Assembly (NCBI GenBank): GCA_026705295.1
Contig: JAPPBA010000011.1
Span: 1-36,507 of the forward strand
DNA: 36,507 bases
Reading direction: 5' to 3'
From: Candidatus Palauibacter australiensis
GTDB lineage: Bacteria; Gemmatimonadota; Gemmatimonadetes; Palauibacterales; Palauibacteraceae
The notes beneath the pieces were generated by a model. That model ran no database searches, was not told the origin of the DNA, and saw only the letters and a list, made by a program, of their open reading frames with translations. The position numbers and the translations under genes were made by a program. Within the stretch, counting starts at the first letter, position 1; every line of letters begins with the position of its first letter. Positions 17,067 through 27,159 of the stretch are shown here, piece by piece.

Positions 17067-17984
17067 ATGGACCGGACCCGACACTTTCTCTCGATCGCCG
17101 ACTGGTCGCCCGAGCGGCTGCGCGAGGCGCTCGATCTCGCGGATCGCCTCAAGGCCGACCCCGACGCGGCGGGCCGTCCCCTCGCCGGGAAGACGCTCGC
17201 CATGATCTTCACCAAGAGTTCGACCCGCACCCGCGTGTCCTTCCAGGTGGGGACGCACCAACTGGGCGGGCAGGCGCTCTTCCTCTCCGCGCGCGACATC
17301 CAGATCGGGCGCGGGGAACCGCTCGCCGATACGGCCCGGGTCCTGTCGCGCTACGTGCACGGGATCATGATCCGGACGTTCGCGCAGGCCGACGTCGAGG
17401 CGCTGGCCGAGCACGGTTCGATTCCCGTCATCAACGGGCTCACGGACCTGCTGCACCCCTGCCAGATCATGGCGGACCTGCAGACCGCGCGCGCCGAGTT
17501 CGGGCCCGACCTGTCGGGACGGACCGTCGCCTGGATCGGCGATGGCAACAACGTCGCGAACTCGTGGTTGAACGCGGCCGCGAAGCTCGGCTTCCGGCTT
17601 CGTCTCGCTTGCCCGGAGGGCTACGATCCGGACCCCGCAATCCTCGCCGCCGCGGGTCGCGCGACACGGGTGGATCTCTTCCGGGCGCCCGCGGAGGCTG
17701 CCGAAGGGGCGCACGTCGTGACGACGGACGTGTGGGCCTCGATGGGACAGGAGGAGGAGGCCGCGGAACGCGCGCGCGCCTTCGAGGGATACCATGTCGG
17801 CGCGGAGATCATGGCCCGCGCCGCCGCCGATGCGATCTTCCTCCACTGCCTGCCGGCGCACCGCGGCGAGGAAGTTGCCGCCGAAGTCATCGACGGGCCC
17901 GCGTCGCGCGTGTGGGACGAGGCGGAGAACCGGCTCCACTCGCAGAAGGCGATCCTCACCATGCTCATGGGAGCGGCCTCGTGA
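17067..17984 (+). CDS. argF: Ornithine carbamoyltransferase
   Basis: 305 aa. Joins carbamoyl phosphate and ornithine to give citrulline in arginine synthesis. Carbamoyl phosphate motif STRTR (52-56), HPCQ (130-133), ornithine-side DGNNVANSW (159-167), DVWASMGQ (221-228) and the HCLPAHRG loop (260-267) are intact. The DxxxSMG and HCLP motifs separate OTCase from aspartate carbamoyltransferase. Other arg genes are absent from the window, so arginine synthesis is dispersed. It overlaps the next gene by 4 nt (GTGA), an odd partner for arginine synthesis. The anabolic role is inferred; a catabolic ArgF cannot be excluded by sequence alone. Confidence 0.95.
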   Translation: MDRTRHFLSIADWSPERLREALDLADRLKADPDAAGRPLAGKTLAMIFTKSSTRTRVSFQVGTHQLGGQALFLSARDIQIGRGEPLADTARVLSRYVHGIMIRTFAQADVEALAEHGSIPVINGLTDLLHPCQIMADLQTARAEFGPDLSGRTVAWIGDGNNVANSWLNAAAKLGFRLRLACPEGYDPDPAILAAAGRATRVDLFRAPAEAAEGAHVVTTDVWASMGQEEEAAERARAFEGYHVGAEIMARAAADAIFLHCLPAHRGEEVAAEVIDGPASRVWDEAENRLHSQKAILTMLMGAAS

Positions 17985-19570
17985 AGGACCTGAAAGAAAC
18001 TCCGCTGTTCGAAGAACACGTCCGGCTGGGCGGGAAGATCGTCCCCTTCGCCGGCTACGCGATGCCCGTCCAATATCCGACCGGCATCAGGGCCGAACAC
18101 CATGCCGTGCGCGAGAAGGCGGGCCTGTTCGACGTCTCCCACATGGGAGAGTTCCGCGTCCGCGGAGGAGACGCGCAGGCGTTCGTGGCCTACGCGACCA
18201 CGAACGACCCCTCGCGCCTGGAGCCGGGAGACGCCCAGTACAGCGCGATGTGCCACGAGACCGGCGGCGTCATCGACGACCTCATCGTCTACTGCATGGG
18301 CGAGGCGGATTACCGGCTCGTCGTGAACGCGGCCAACATGGCCAAGGACTGGGCCCACCTGAGCGGGCTCGCGCAGGACTTCGACGTGGAGATGACGGAC
18401 GAGAGCGACGAGATCGCCCTCCTCGCCCTCCAGGGTCCGTTGGCGGAAGTGACCCTGGCGCCGCTGACCGACCAGCCGCTGGCGGAGATCGGGTACTACC
18501 GCTTCGTGCACGGGGACGTTGCGGGTGCGCCGTGCGTCATCAGCCGGACCGGATACACGGGGGAGATCGGTTTCGAACTCTACATGCCGAATGCGTGCGC
18601 GGTGCCGACGTGGCGGGCGCTCGTCCAGGCCGGCGCCGTCCCCACGGGCCTGGGAGCTCGCGACTCGCTGCGGCTCGAGATGGGCTACGCGCTCTACGGC
18701 AACGACGTGGACGACGAGACGACCGCGCTCGAGGCCGGGCTCGGATGGCTCGTGAAGCACGGCAAGGGCGACTTCGTGGGCGCGGAGGCCCTCGCCGCGC
18801 AGCGTGCCGCCGGCCTCACCCGCAAGCTGCGCTTCCTGAGATTGCTTGAGCGGGGCTTCCCGCGGCCGGGCTACGACGTCCGGTTCGAGGGGGAGGCCGT
18901 CGCCGTCGTCCGCAGCGGCACCGTGAGTCCTTCCATGGGGCACGGGATCGCGACCGCTTACCTGCCGGTGGCCGCCGGGTTCGGCGACGCGGTTGAAATC
19001 ATGATCCGGGGGAAGGCGATCGCGGCCGAGGTCGTCCGCCCGCCCTTCTATCCGCGCGGCTCGCTGCACCGGATCGCGCCGCGGATCGCCGTCATGACCA
19101 TCTCCGATGCCGTGCACGCCGGCGAGCGGGAAGACGGCTCCGGAGACCTCATCAGGAAGTGGATTCGGGGGCGTGCCTACTCGCTGTCCGGCGCGGATGT
19201 CGTGCCCCGCGACAGAGACGCGATTGCCTCCCATCTCCTGCACTGGTGCGATGTACGGGGGGTCGATGTCGTCCTTACCACCGGCGGCATCGGGCTTGCG
19301 GCCCGCGACGTGACGCCCGAGGCGACGCGCACCGTCCTCGAGCGCCACGCGCCGGGGATCGCCGAGATGCTGCGCCGCGCCGGCGCCGGGTCCACGCCGT
19401 ACGCCGCGCTCGGTCGCGGGCTGGCGGGAATCCGCGGCGAGACGCTCGTCATCAATCTGCCCGGGAGCCCCGGCGGCGTCTCCGATGGCCTAGCCGCGCT
19501 CGAGTCCGTGATCGACCACGCGGTCGATCTGCTGCGCGGCGAGACCGTGCACGCCTCGCCGGGCGGCTGA
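17981..19570 (+). CDS. Fusion: glycine cleavage T protein (aminomethyltransferase) + MogA/MoaB-type molybdopterin adenylyltransferase
   Basis: 529 aa in one uninterrupted frame. Residues 1 to about 360 are Gcv[21 protein letters not shown] (17-36), [12 protein letters not shown] (49-60), the folate-site [10 protein letters not shown] (95-104, Asp99/Asp100), [16 protein letters not shown] and the terminal [11 protein letters not shown]. From about 366 a MogA/MoaB domain begins ([15 protein letters not shown]), with the MPT-binding loop TTGGIG (433-438) and RDVTPEAT (442-449). The final 160 residues match a whole MogA in length. Known roles: GcvT moves the methylene of glycine to tetrahydrofolate; MogA adenylates molybdopterin before metal insertion. 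Start GTG overlaps the argF stop; the stop overlaps the next ATG. gcvH, gcvP and other moa genes are not in the window. The usual TTGGTG loop has Ile for Thr. Confidence 0.88.
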   Translation: MKDLKETPLFEEHVRLGGKIVPFAGYAMPVQYPTGIRAEHHAVREKAGLFDVSHMGEFRVRGGDAQAFVAYATTNDPSRLEPGDAQYSAMCHETGGVIDDLIVYCMGEADYRLVVNAANMAKDWAHLSGLAQDFDVEMTDESDEIALLALQGPLAEVTLAPLTDQPLAEIGYYRFVHGDVAGAPCVISRTGYTGEIGFELYMPNACAVPTWRALVQAGAVPTGLGARDSLRLEMGYALYGNDVDDETTALEAGLGWLVKHGKGDFVGAEALAAQRAAGLTRKLRFLRLLERGFPRPGYDVRFEGEAVAVVRSGTVSPSMGHGIATAYLPVAAGFGDAVEIMIRGKAIAAEVVRPPFYPRGSLHRIAPRIAVMTISDAVHAGEREDGSGDLIRKWIRGRAYSLSGADVVPRDRDAIASHLLHWCDVRGVDVVLTTGGIGLAARDVTPEATRTVLERHAPGIAEMLRRAGAGSTPYAALGRGLAGIRGETLVINLPGSPGGVSDGLAALESVIDHAVDLLRGETVHASPGG

Positions 19571-21189
19571 TGGCCCGCGTCTTCGTCGACGGTCGCGCGG
19601 TCGAAGCTGCCATCGCCGTCCGCCAAGCCGTGCAGGCCGACGGGCACGAGGTCGAGTTCGTGGAGTCCGCGCGCGAACTCGACGGACGGCTGGGCGGGGC
19701 GGCCGAGGTCGCCCTCGTCCTCACGGGCCCTCCCGGCGAATCGCGCGCCACCGCGATGCGCGGACTGTTCGAGGCGGAGATTCCGCGCCCTCCCGTGCTC
19801 GGACTCACGGAGGAGGCCCACCCGGACGCGCGCCGGCACCTGGCGCGGTCGTTCGATCTCGACGAGGCGCTCTCGCTTCCCTTCGATCCCGACGAGATGC
19901 GGGTCGTCCTGCAGACGCACCTCGACCGCTACGACCTCCAGCGACAGACCGGGATCATCGGGCGCACCGAGGCCGTGCGCGAGATCCTCGAGCGGGTGCA
20001 CATGATCGCCCCCGTGATGAGCACGGTTCTCCTTACGGGTGAGAGCGGCACCGGAAAGGAACTCGTGGCGCGCGCCTTTCACCGGCTGTCCCCGAGGCGC
20101 GCCAAGGCCTTCATAGCCGTGAACTGCGCCGCCCTCCCGGAGTCGCTGCTCGAATCCGAATTGTTCGGGCACGAGAAGGGCGCCTTCACCGGAGCGACGT
20201 CGTTGCGGCGGGGGATGTTCGAACTCGCCGACGGGGGCACGCTCCTCCTCGACGAGATCGCGGAGATGCCGCTCCCCACCCAGACGCGTCTTCTGAGGGT
20301 CCTCGAGAGTCGCCGCTTCATGCGGGTGGGCGGGGACCACGAAATCCAGGTCAGCGTGCGCGTCGTCGCCGCCACGAACCGCGACCTCAGACAGGCGGTC
20401 GAGACCGGGGAGTTCCGCCGCGACCTGTACTACCGGCTCAACGTCCTCAACGTCCACGTCCCCCCGCTCCGCGAGCGGCGCCGCGACATCCCCGTGCTCA
20501 TCCGCCGCTTCATCTCGGAGTTCAGCCGCCAGCACGACGGGGAATTCCGCGGACTCGCGCCCGCGGCGCTCCAGATCCTCCTCGACTACGACTGGCCGGG
20601 AAACGTCCGGGAACTCCGCAACCTGATCGAGTCCATGGTCGTGCTCGCGCCCGGTTCCGTCATCCGTCCCGAAGACATCCCGCCCGAGATCCGGTCGGGC
20701 GGCGTGAGCCTCGTGCCGTCTCCGGCGCGCATCGCGCCTTCGGTCGACGCGGGCGCCGGAGCCATCCCGAGTTCACCGCAACTCGCGTTCGTCTTCCGCA
20801 CCCTCGTCGACCTCAAGGTGGACATCGATGACCTCAAGCGGGAGTTCGAGGCCTACAGGTCGGGCGCTCGCCAACTCCCTCCGGGCCCCGCCCCGCGCGG
20901 AGCGGCGGAGGACATCGAGGATGCGATCGAGATCGACATCACCGACGCGGTCGAGGCGATCGATGCGGCCGGCGCCGACGTCGCCTCAGCGACCGGGGAC
21001 GGCCCCGACCCGGAGGAGGCGGACATGATCGCGATCCGGCCCGGGATGACGATGGAGGAGATTGAGCGCGCGGCGATCATCGCCGTGCTCCGCCAGGCCG
21101 GGGGCAACCGGCGCAGGGCCGCGGAGGCTCTCGGCATCGGCGAGCGCACCATCTACCGCAAGATCCGCAAGTACGGCATCGAACATTAG
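19570..21189 (+). CDS. Sigma54-dependent transcriptional activator with degenerate receiver domain
   Basis: 539 aa. Residues 1-120 are receiver-like but lack the phospho-acceptor Asp (the beta3 position reads VALVLTGPPGES), and the Lys of the 'KPF' motif is replaced (LSLPFDPDEM, 101-110). The AAA+ domain is complete: Walker A GESGTGKE (157-164), the sigma54-contacting GAFTGA (204-209), Walker B GGTLLLDEI (222-230) and the arginine-finger region. A long linker (about 376-488) has a short coiled coil (LKVDIDDLKREFEAY) and a very acidic stretch. A Fis-type HTH ends the protein (NRRRAAEALGIGERTIYRKI). Role: opens sigma54 promoters; targets unknown, and pil genes are a common target in other bacteria. 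The ATG shares one base with the preceding stop. Phosphorylation-independent control is inferred. Confidence 0.88.
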   Translation: MARVFVDGRAVEAAIAVRQAVQADGHEVEFVESARELDGRLGGAAEVALVLTGPPGESRATAMRGLFEAEIPRPPVLGLTEEAHPDARRHLARSFDLDEALSLPFDPDEMRVVLQTHLDRYDLQRQTGIIGRTEAVREILERVHMIAPVMSTVLLTGESGTGKELVARAFHRLSPRRAKAFIAVNCAALPESLLESELFGHEKGAFTGATSLRRGMFELADGGTLLLDEIAEMPLPTQTRLLRVLESRRFMRVGGDHEIQVSVRVVAATNRDLRQAVETGEFRRDLYYRLNVLNVHVPPLRERRRDIPVLIRRFISEFSRQHDGEFRGLAPAALQILLDYDWPGNVRELRNLIESMVVLAPGSVIRPEDIPPEIRSGGVSLVPSPARIAPSVDAGAGAIPSSPQLAFVFRTLVDLKVDIDDLKREFEAYRSGARQLPPGPAPRGAAEDIEDAIEIDITDAVEAIDAAGADVASATGDGPDPEEADMIAIRPGMTMEEIERAAIIAVLRQAGGNRRRAAEALGIGERTIYRKIRKYGIEH

Positions 21190-21203
21190 CAGCCACGGGC
21201 TGC
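21189..21203. terminator. Short hairpin between convergent operons
   Basis: GCAGCC (21189-21194), loop ACG, GGCTGC (21198-21203). The perfect 6-bp stem starts on the last base of the activator's stop codon and lies in the 45-nt gap between convergent genes. No T-tract on either side, so a terminator role is tentative. Confidence 0.3.
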
Positions 21204-21234
21204 CACCCTCGTGCCCCAACTGGCGCGGGCCGCG

Positions 21235-21723
21235 TCACCCGGCGATGCCGGCCTCCGCACGCGCTTTCAGCCCTCGCGCGACGTCGTTGAACCCGCGGCG
21301 CACGAACCCGCCGAAGAGCAGCATCACGAGCGGGATGAGGAGGCCGGAGAAGTCATCCCACGTCCGGTAGCGGCAGCGCCCCGCTCCGATGGCTTCCAGC
21401 CGCTGCTCGCGCAGGGCCGAGATCAGGAAGCGGTGGCCCATCGTCGTGCTCCAGGCGATGAGGTGCGGCGGCTCGACGGCCTCGATCCGTTCGACCTGCT
21501 TCAGTCTCCAGGGTCCCATCCGGACGTAAAGCTCGACCGGCGAGCCGATCTCGAAGTCCGTGGCGACCGAAGGCGTGAACCGGTTCCATTCCCCGTAGCG
21601 CTCGAAGTCGGTGAGGATGTCCCACACCCGTTCGATCGGCGCATCGATCTCCACGGGTTCCGAACGCACGTGCCCTTTGAACAGGGCGATCAACAAGCCG
21701 CTGCCCTTCCGCTGCGGTTTCAC
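21235..21723 (-). CDS. SRPBCC (START-like) family protein
   Basis: 162 aa. The N-terminal KGHVRSEPVEIDAPIERVWDILTDFERYGEWNRFTPSV is the standard opening of the SRPBCC/polyketide cyclase-like fold; later strands include PVELYVRMG, QVERIEAVEPPHLIAWS and CRYRTWDDFSG. The fold makes a deep hydrophobic pocket that binds lipids, sterols or aromatic compounds; many members are binding proteins, not enzymes. A hydrophobic stretch LLIPLVMLLFGGFV lies in the C-terminal helix. The GTG start overlaps the stop of the dehydrogenase (GTGA), making it the last gene of the minus-strand cassette. It may carry or cyclise the cassette's substrate, which is inference from context. Confidence 0.8.
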   Translation of the reverse strand: MKPQRKGSGLLIALFKGHVRSEPVEIDAPIERVWDILTDFERYGEWNRFTPSVATDFEIGSPVELYVRMGPWRLKQVERIEAVEPPHLIAWSTTMGHRFLISALREQRLEAIGAGRCRYRTWDDFSGLLIPLVMLLFGGFVRRGFNDVARGLKARAEAGIAG

Positions 21724-22742
21724 TCCGATTCACCCGGGGCCGACCCGCGCGGACCCCCTTCTCCGGTTCGCGGGTGTCGCGCCAGCAGCGCCTCGCTCTC
21801 CCGCCACAGGCGCGCTCCGGCGGCGGCGTCCATGGCCGGCGCGGACATCTCCTTCTCCCGCATCAGGTGCAGATAGACCCCGCTGCGCCGGCCCATGTCC
21901 TCCGCGCAGCACGCATGGGTCACGGGCGCCGCCGCCTTGCGGGGCGCCGCGAAGAGCAGGCGCTTCGCCGGGTAGAGCAGGGGTCTAAGAAACCACGGCG
22001 CCTCCCGCATGAGGTCGGAGTCGACCGCCCCCGGGCACAGCGAGTTCACGGCGATCCGCACCTCTCCCTCCGGGTTCAGCCGGCGCGACAGCTCCTGCGC
22101 GTAGGTGCACAGGTGCAGTTTGCTCAACGCATAGTACTTCAAGCCGTCCTTCAGGCCGTAGTCGGTAAAGGCGCCGAAATTGCCGAAGTTGATCGACTCG
22201 GCGGCCCGATGCGTCTCGGACACGATGAAGACGATTCTGGGGGTCTCTCCACCGGGACCGCCCGGCCGTACGACGCCGTCCGCCAGGAGTCGGTCGATGA
22301 GTACGCGGTTGGCCAGGAAATGGACCGCGAACATCAACTCGTAACCCTGGGCCGACCTCCGTGCCTTCGCCGGCATCACGCCGGCGTTGAGGACGAGGAC
22401 GTCCACCCTCCGGCGCTCGCGCGTGAGACGGTCGCAGAGCGCATGCACCGAGTCGAGGTCCGCGAGATCGACGCGAAGCATGTCGACCGTGTCGGAACCC
22501 GCGAGCCGCCTGACGTCCTCCCCCGCGTCGGGGTGTCCGCCGCGGCAGGCCATGAGCACTTCGGCGCCGCGGCTCGCCAGGTCGATCGCCACTGCTTTGC
22601 CGAGCCCCCGGTTGGCCCCGGTGATCAGGCAAACCCTTCCGTCGAGGCGGACGCGCTCCGGGACGGGGCTCAGCGTGGGGCGTTGGAAGAAACGATCGAC
22701 GACCCCGCTGGCAAATGCCCTCAGCTTCCGGTTGTATTTCAC
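21720..22742 (-). CDS. Short-chain dehydrogenase/reductase, retinol-dehydrogenase-like
   Basis: 340 aa. Rossmann nucleotide motif TGANRGLG (41-48), NAGV (119-122), catalytic Ser175 region VFIVSETHRA and YALSK (Tyr204, Lys208) form a complete classical SDR active site. Arg residues after the glycine motif (ACRGG) suggest NADP(H), an inference. About 30 residues precede the core and the C-terminus is long, as in retinol dehydrogenase/WWOX-like SDRs, which act on lipophilic alcohols and ketones. The GTG start overlaps the sulfotransferase stop (GTGA), and its own stop overlaps the SRPBCC start, so translation is coupled on both sides. The true substrate is unknown. Confidence 0.85.
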   Translation of the reverse strand: MKYNRKLRAFASGVVDRFFQRPTLSPVPERVRLDGRVCLITGANRGLGKAVAIDLASRGAEVLMACRGGHPDAGEDVRRLAGSDTVDMLRVDLADLDSVHALCDRLTRERRRVDVLVLNAGVMPAKARRSAQGYELMFAVHFLANRVLIDRLLADGVVRPGGPGGETPRIVFIVSETHRAAESINFGNFGAFTDYGLKDGLKYYALSKLHLCTYAQELSRRLNPEGEVRIAVNSLCPGAVDSDLMREAPWFLRPLLYPAKRLLFAAPRKAAAPVTHACCAEDMGRRSGVYLHLMREKEMSAPAMDAAAGARLWRESEALLARHPRTGEGGPRGSAPGESE

Positions 22743-23992
22743 GTGACGACCTCGTCCGGTATCCGGTATTCGCGCCGGTAGGCAGCGGAGTGTCCGTCCA
22801 TGGTCTCGCCGTCCAGACCGAAGCTGGCCGGCGAGTAGACGTGCCTCCCGAGGCTGTCCTTCCCGCTTCGCTCGGAAACGGCTCTTGCGGCGGCCGCGGC
22901 CTCCTCCGTGAACTCGATTCCCGCGGCCCCGTAGATCCTGCGCAACTCGCCGAGCGAGTCCGCGATCAGGTCGTAGAACGATACATCGATGAACACGCCT
23001 TCGTCCGCGCCTCGCCGCACGGTCATGGAGCGCTCCATCATCCGGCGGATCTTCCTCATCCAGTGCGCCCCGATCTCCACCGGATCCACATGGTCGCTGA
23101 AGATGCCGCGTCCGTGCGCCACCATGCTGCAGAACGACGGCACCGACCTCTTCGGGTCGCGATGCGTCTGGATGACGCACACGTCGGGGAAGACATCGAG
23201 GATGACGTCGAGGTATTCCATGTGGTGCGGCGTCTTCAGCACCCAGCGGTCGCCCGGCCGCTGCCAGTGCAGGATCTTCAACATCGTGAACAGGTACGCG
23301 TAGCACTTCGTGTGGTCCCGGGCTTCGAGCCAGCGCGAATAGCTCGGCACGTGCATCGCCGCTTCCGGCGCCTGGCTCATGAACGAGAGATCGAGCAGCA
23401 GGACATCCTCCTCCGGCGCGTCCCAGGCCATGGGGTGGACGGCGCGGAAATCGGGCGCCAGGAACCCGATCGCCCGCGCGGCCCGTTTCGCCTGCCGCAT
23501 GCGGCGCCGCGGAGCCCTCGTCCCCTCGCGCTTGAGAGGTACGGGACTGAGGACTTCCCATGCACTCAGGGCGCGAGTGCCCGGATCCGCCGCAAGCAAC
23601 CGGTGCAACATCGTCGTCGCGGTGCGCTGCAGTCCCGCGATGAGGAGGATTCGCCCCAGGTCCACGTCGAGAATCTCCGGGTGCTCCCGAAGCAACCGCT
23701 CCGCGCGCAGCCGAATCGCCAGGGCAGATACGATCCGCGCGCGCTGAATCGCCGTACCGAGCGGCGTCAGTCGAGCCTCCGCGTTGATCGATTCGACGAG
23801 CACCTCGAGGGGCTCCAGGAACCACTCGTCGCCGAAGTCGGACAGTCCCGTCCGTCGCCTCGCGGCGGCGATCATGCGGTCGACGTCCAGCGAACCGCCG
23901 AAGCCAAACCTCAGGGCCGCCCGCCCCACCCGGTTGAAGAGGGACACAGACAGGGGGCGGTACGGCCTGCGGTACTCCGTCGAGGTCCGCAC
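22739..23992 (-). CDS. Sulfotransferase family protein (PAPS-dependent)
   Basis: 417 aa. The 5'-phosphosulfate loop reads LIAGLQRTATTMLHRLLAADP (about 117-137), WVLKTPHHMEYLD (250-262) follows, and the 3'-phosphate motif is THRDPKRSVPSF (276-287). These match the sulfotransferase_3-type family found in mycobacteria and marine bacteria. Known chemistry: transfer of sulfonate from PAPS to a hydroxyl on a small molecule or lipid. About 110 residues before the first motif form an extra N-terminal domain usual in this subfamily. GTG start 7 nt after the DUF1214 gene; the stop overlaps the SDR start. The acceptor is not deducible; a hydroxylated lipid or terpenoid is a guess from the SDR/START neighbours. 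Confidence 0.82.
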   Translation of the reverse strand: MRTSTEYRRPYRPLSVSLFNRVGRAALRFGFGGSLDVDRMIAAARRRTGLSDFGDEWFLEPLEVLVESINAEARLTPLGTAIQRARIVSALAIRLRAERLLREHPEILDVDLGRILLIAGLQRTATTMLHRLLAADPGTRALSAWEVLSPVPLKREGTRAPRRRMRQAKRAARAIGFLAPDFRAVHPMAWDAPEEDVLLLDLSFMSQAPEAAMHVPSYSRWLEARDHTKCYAYLFTMLKILHWQRPGDRWVLKTPHHMEYLDVILDVFPDVCVIQTHRDPKRSVPSFCSMVAHGRGIFSDHVDPVEIGAHWMRKIRRMMERSMTVRRGADEGVFIDVSFYDLIADSLGELRRIYGAAGIEFTEEAAAAARAVSERSGKDSLGRHVYSPASFGLDGETMDGHSAAYRREYRIPDEVVT

Positions 23993-23999
23993 CGGGCCG

Positions 24000-25196
24000 C
24001 TAAGCCTCGCGGAGCGCGCGCAGCTCCGACAGCTTCACGAGCCGCGTTCGCGGCTGCGGGTGCTCCACCGCCCGTATCCACCGGAAACACATCGTCCCCG
24101 ACGTGTGGCCTGCCGTTTCCAGCCAGTTCGGGAGCCCGGGATCCACGTGGGAGACGACGAGGCGTACGGAACCGTCCTTCTCGTGGTGCGCCAGGTGTTT
24201 GTTCGTGTGGATGGTGTGGTAGCGGTAGTCCAGCGACTCCATCCAGTAGTTGTTCAGTTGGAAGTTCCAGTGCTCGCACTCGGGCGGCACCGCTTCGATG
24301 AGGAGCGCTTCGTCGTCGGCCACGGCCCAATGACTGTGATAGTAGACGATATTCGGGTCGCCGCCCGCCTGGAGCGACACGTCCGGATCGAACATGGGCA
24401 GCGTGTTCGAGTGTTTCCGGAAGCCCCGCGCCCAGTTCGCGAACAGCATCGCCGCCCCTGCCACCAGCGTGCCCGCGGACCTCAGTCCCTCGTCGATCTG
24501 CTCCGGCGTGAGCGGGCGGGGTCGCTTCTCTTCCTCCGCGCACCCGATGCGCTCGATGTGAAGGTCGGCCGGCGCCTCGGTCTCCCGGTCGAGGAAGGTC
24601 TGGCGCACGATCAATGTGCGGCTCTCCGCCGTCATCGGGAGCCAGTTTCCGTCGTGGCGCCGGCGGCTGACGACGAGTTCGAAGGTCCCATCCTCGCCGA
24701 TCTCGATCTCGCCCGCCTCGATGTAGCCGGTCGGGGGCAGGCCTCCGCTCTGTCCGTAGTGGCCGGCCTGCGTCCCGAAGCCGAGGTACGTCACGGTGTT
24801 GCGCAGCCCGGAGATTCGGTACTCGAAGTCGCCGTGAATGGCGGCCGTCTGGTAATAGTTGTCCGGGTTGTCGCTGCCCAGCTTCACCGTCTCGTGGGCC
24901 ACGCGGTGCAGCACGGGCGCGCGGGGGTCGGCGTGTTCCACGAAGGCCATGAGCCCCCCGCGGGCCAGCCGGCTGAGATACCGGTAGCCCTCCGCCTGGT
25001 TGAACGGGTCGCGCGGCGCGCCGGGGAAGGTCAGCGCGGCCCCTGCCGACTTCAGCGTGTCGCAGAATTCGTCCCAGGCCTTGCCGCTGACCACGCGCTG
25101 CGCGGCGACGTCCGCGGGCGTCCGGCCCCGCAGCCTCCGCGCCGCGAGCGAAAGGCGCCGAAAGAGCCCGAGCAGTCCGATGATGAGCTTTCTCAT
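24000..25196 (-). CDS. DUF1214-domain protein
   Basis: 398 aa. The C-terminal region, with NIVYYHSHWAVADDEALLIE, HWNFQLNNYWMESLDY and HTNKHLAHHEKDGSVRLVVSH, fits the DUF1214 pattern; the middle contains FEYRISGLRNTVTYLGFG and beta-rich strands. The N-terminus MRKLIIGLLGLF is a short hydrophobic stretch, perhaps an anchor. No catalytic residues can be named because the family's function is unknown. The ATG at 25196 has a strong GGAGAGGAG site, and it is the first gene of the minus-strand cassette, 54 nt after engB. Its tight spacing to sulfotransferase, SDR and SRPBCC genes suggests a shared substrate. Family call is by pattern memory, not a search. Confidence 0.72.
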   Translation of the reverse strand: MRKLIIGLLGLFRRLSLAARRLRGRTPADVAAQRVVSGKAWDEFCDTLKSAGAALTFPGAPRDPFNQAEGYRYLSRLARGGLMAFVEHADPRAPVLHRVAHETVKLGSDNPDNYYQTAAIHGDFEYRISGLRNTVTYLGFGTQAGHYGQSGGLPPTGYIEAGEIEIGEDGTFELVVSRRRHDGNWLPMTAESRTLIVRQTFLDRETEAPADLHIERIGCAEEEKRPRPLTPEQIDEGLRSAGTLVAGAAMLFANWARGFRKHSNTLPMFDPDVSLQAGGDPNIVYYHSHWAVADDEALLIEAVPPECEHWNFQLNNYWMESLDYRYHTIHTNKHLAHHEKDGSVRLVVSHVDPGLPNWLETAGHTSGTMCFRWIRAVEHPQPRTRLVKLSELRALREA

Positions 25197-25250
25197 CGCG
25201 TCTCCTCTCCGCCCTGGCCCGTGGCCACAACGTGCGCGCTGTTCGGGTGG

Positions 25251-25868
25251 TTAGCCGGTCTCCGCCTCGGCAAGGAGGGCGGCGATGCTCTCCCGCAGCG
25301 TGTCGATCCCGGCGCCGGTGCGCGCGGACGTCTCGACCAGCTGGTCCGCATCGAGTTCGAGCGCCTCGCGCAGCTTCTCCGTCGCCCGCCGTCGCCCGGA
25401 CCGGTTCAGCTTGTCCGTCTTCGTGAGCGCGAAGAGCGTCGGCGTCCCGGTCGCCCCCAGGAACGCGATCATCCGCTCATCGTCGTCCATGAGTCCGCGG
25501 CGCGCGTCCACGAGCAGCACGAGTCCAAGCAGCTTCGGCGTCCGGCGCAGATACTCGTCGATCAGCCGTCCCCACCTTCTCCGCACCGTCTTCGGCGCCT
25601 TCGCGAACCCATAGCCCGGCAGATCGACGAGCAGATACCGGTCGTTGACGAGGAAGAAGTTGATCTCGCGCGTGCGCCCGGGCTGCTTCGAGGTTCGCGC
25701 GAGGCTCTTCCGCCCCACGAGCCGGTTGAGCAGCGAGGACTTTCCGACGTTCGAGCGCCCGGCGATCGCGATCTGGGGGAGGTCGCGCGGCGGCTTCTGG
25801 CCGGCCGCGCCGACCGCGCCGACGAACTCGGCCGTCCTGACGCGCGCGACCCTGTCGGCCGGCGGCAC
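25251..25868 (-). CDS. engB: Ribosome biogenesis GTPase EngB (YsxC/YihA)
   Basis: 205 aa, normal length. G1 GRSNVGKS (37-44), switch region SKQPGRTREINFF with the G2 Thr, G3 DLPGYG (82-87), G4 TKTD (149-152) and G5 ETSARTG near 180. Family role: GTPase needed for 50S subunit assembly, sometimes also called a septation GTPase. GTG start 7 nt after clpX, completing a tig-clpP-clpX-engB run. In many bacteria lon sits between clpX and engB; it is absent here. Confidence 0.95.
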   Translation of the reverse strand: MPPADRVARVRTAEFVGAVGAAGQKPPRDLPQIAIAGRSNVGKSSLLNRLVGRKSLARTSKQPGRTREINFFLVNDRYLLVDLPGYGFAKAPKTVRRRWGRLIDEYLRRTPKLLGLVLLVDARRGLMDDDERMIAFLGATGTPTLFALTKTDKLNRSGRRRATEKLREALELDADQLVETSARTGAGIDTLRESIAALLAEAETG

Positions 25869-25875
25869 GGACCCT

Positions 25876-27123
<1,248 letters not shown>

Positions 27124-27159
27124 CGTCGCCTCCCCTCGGTCCCTCGGGTTGCCCCGGCG

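Noticed and set aside
21235-25196. Reading the minus-strand cassette as a transferred genomic island
   Set aside because: Base and codon use look like the neighbours, and no tRNA-linked attachment site, repeat or integrase borders it. It is accessory in content but not visibly mobile.
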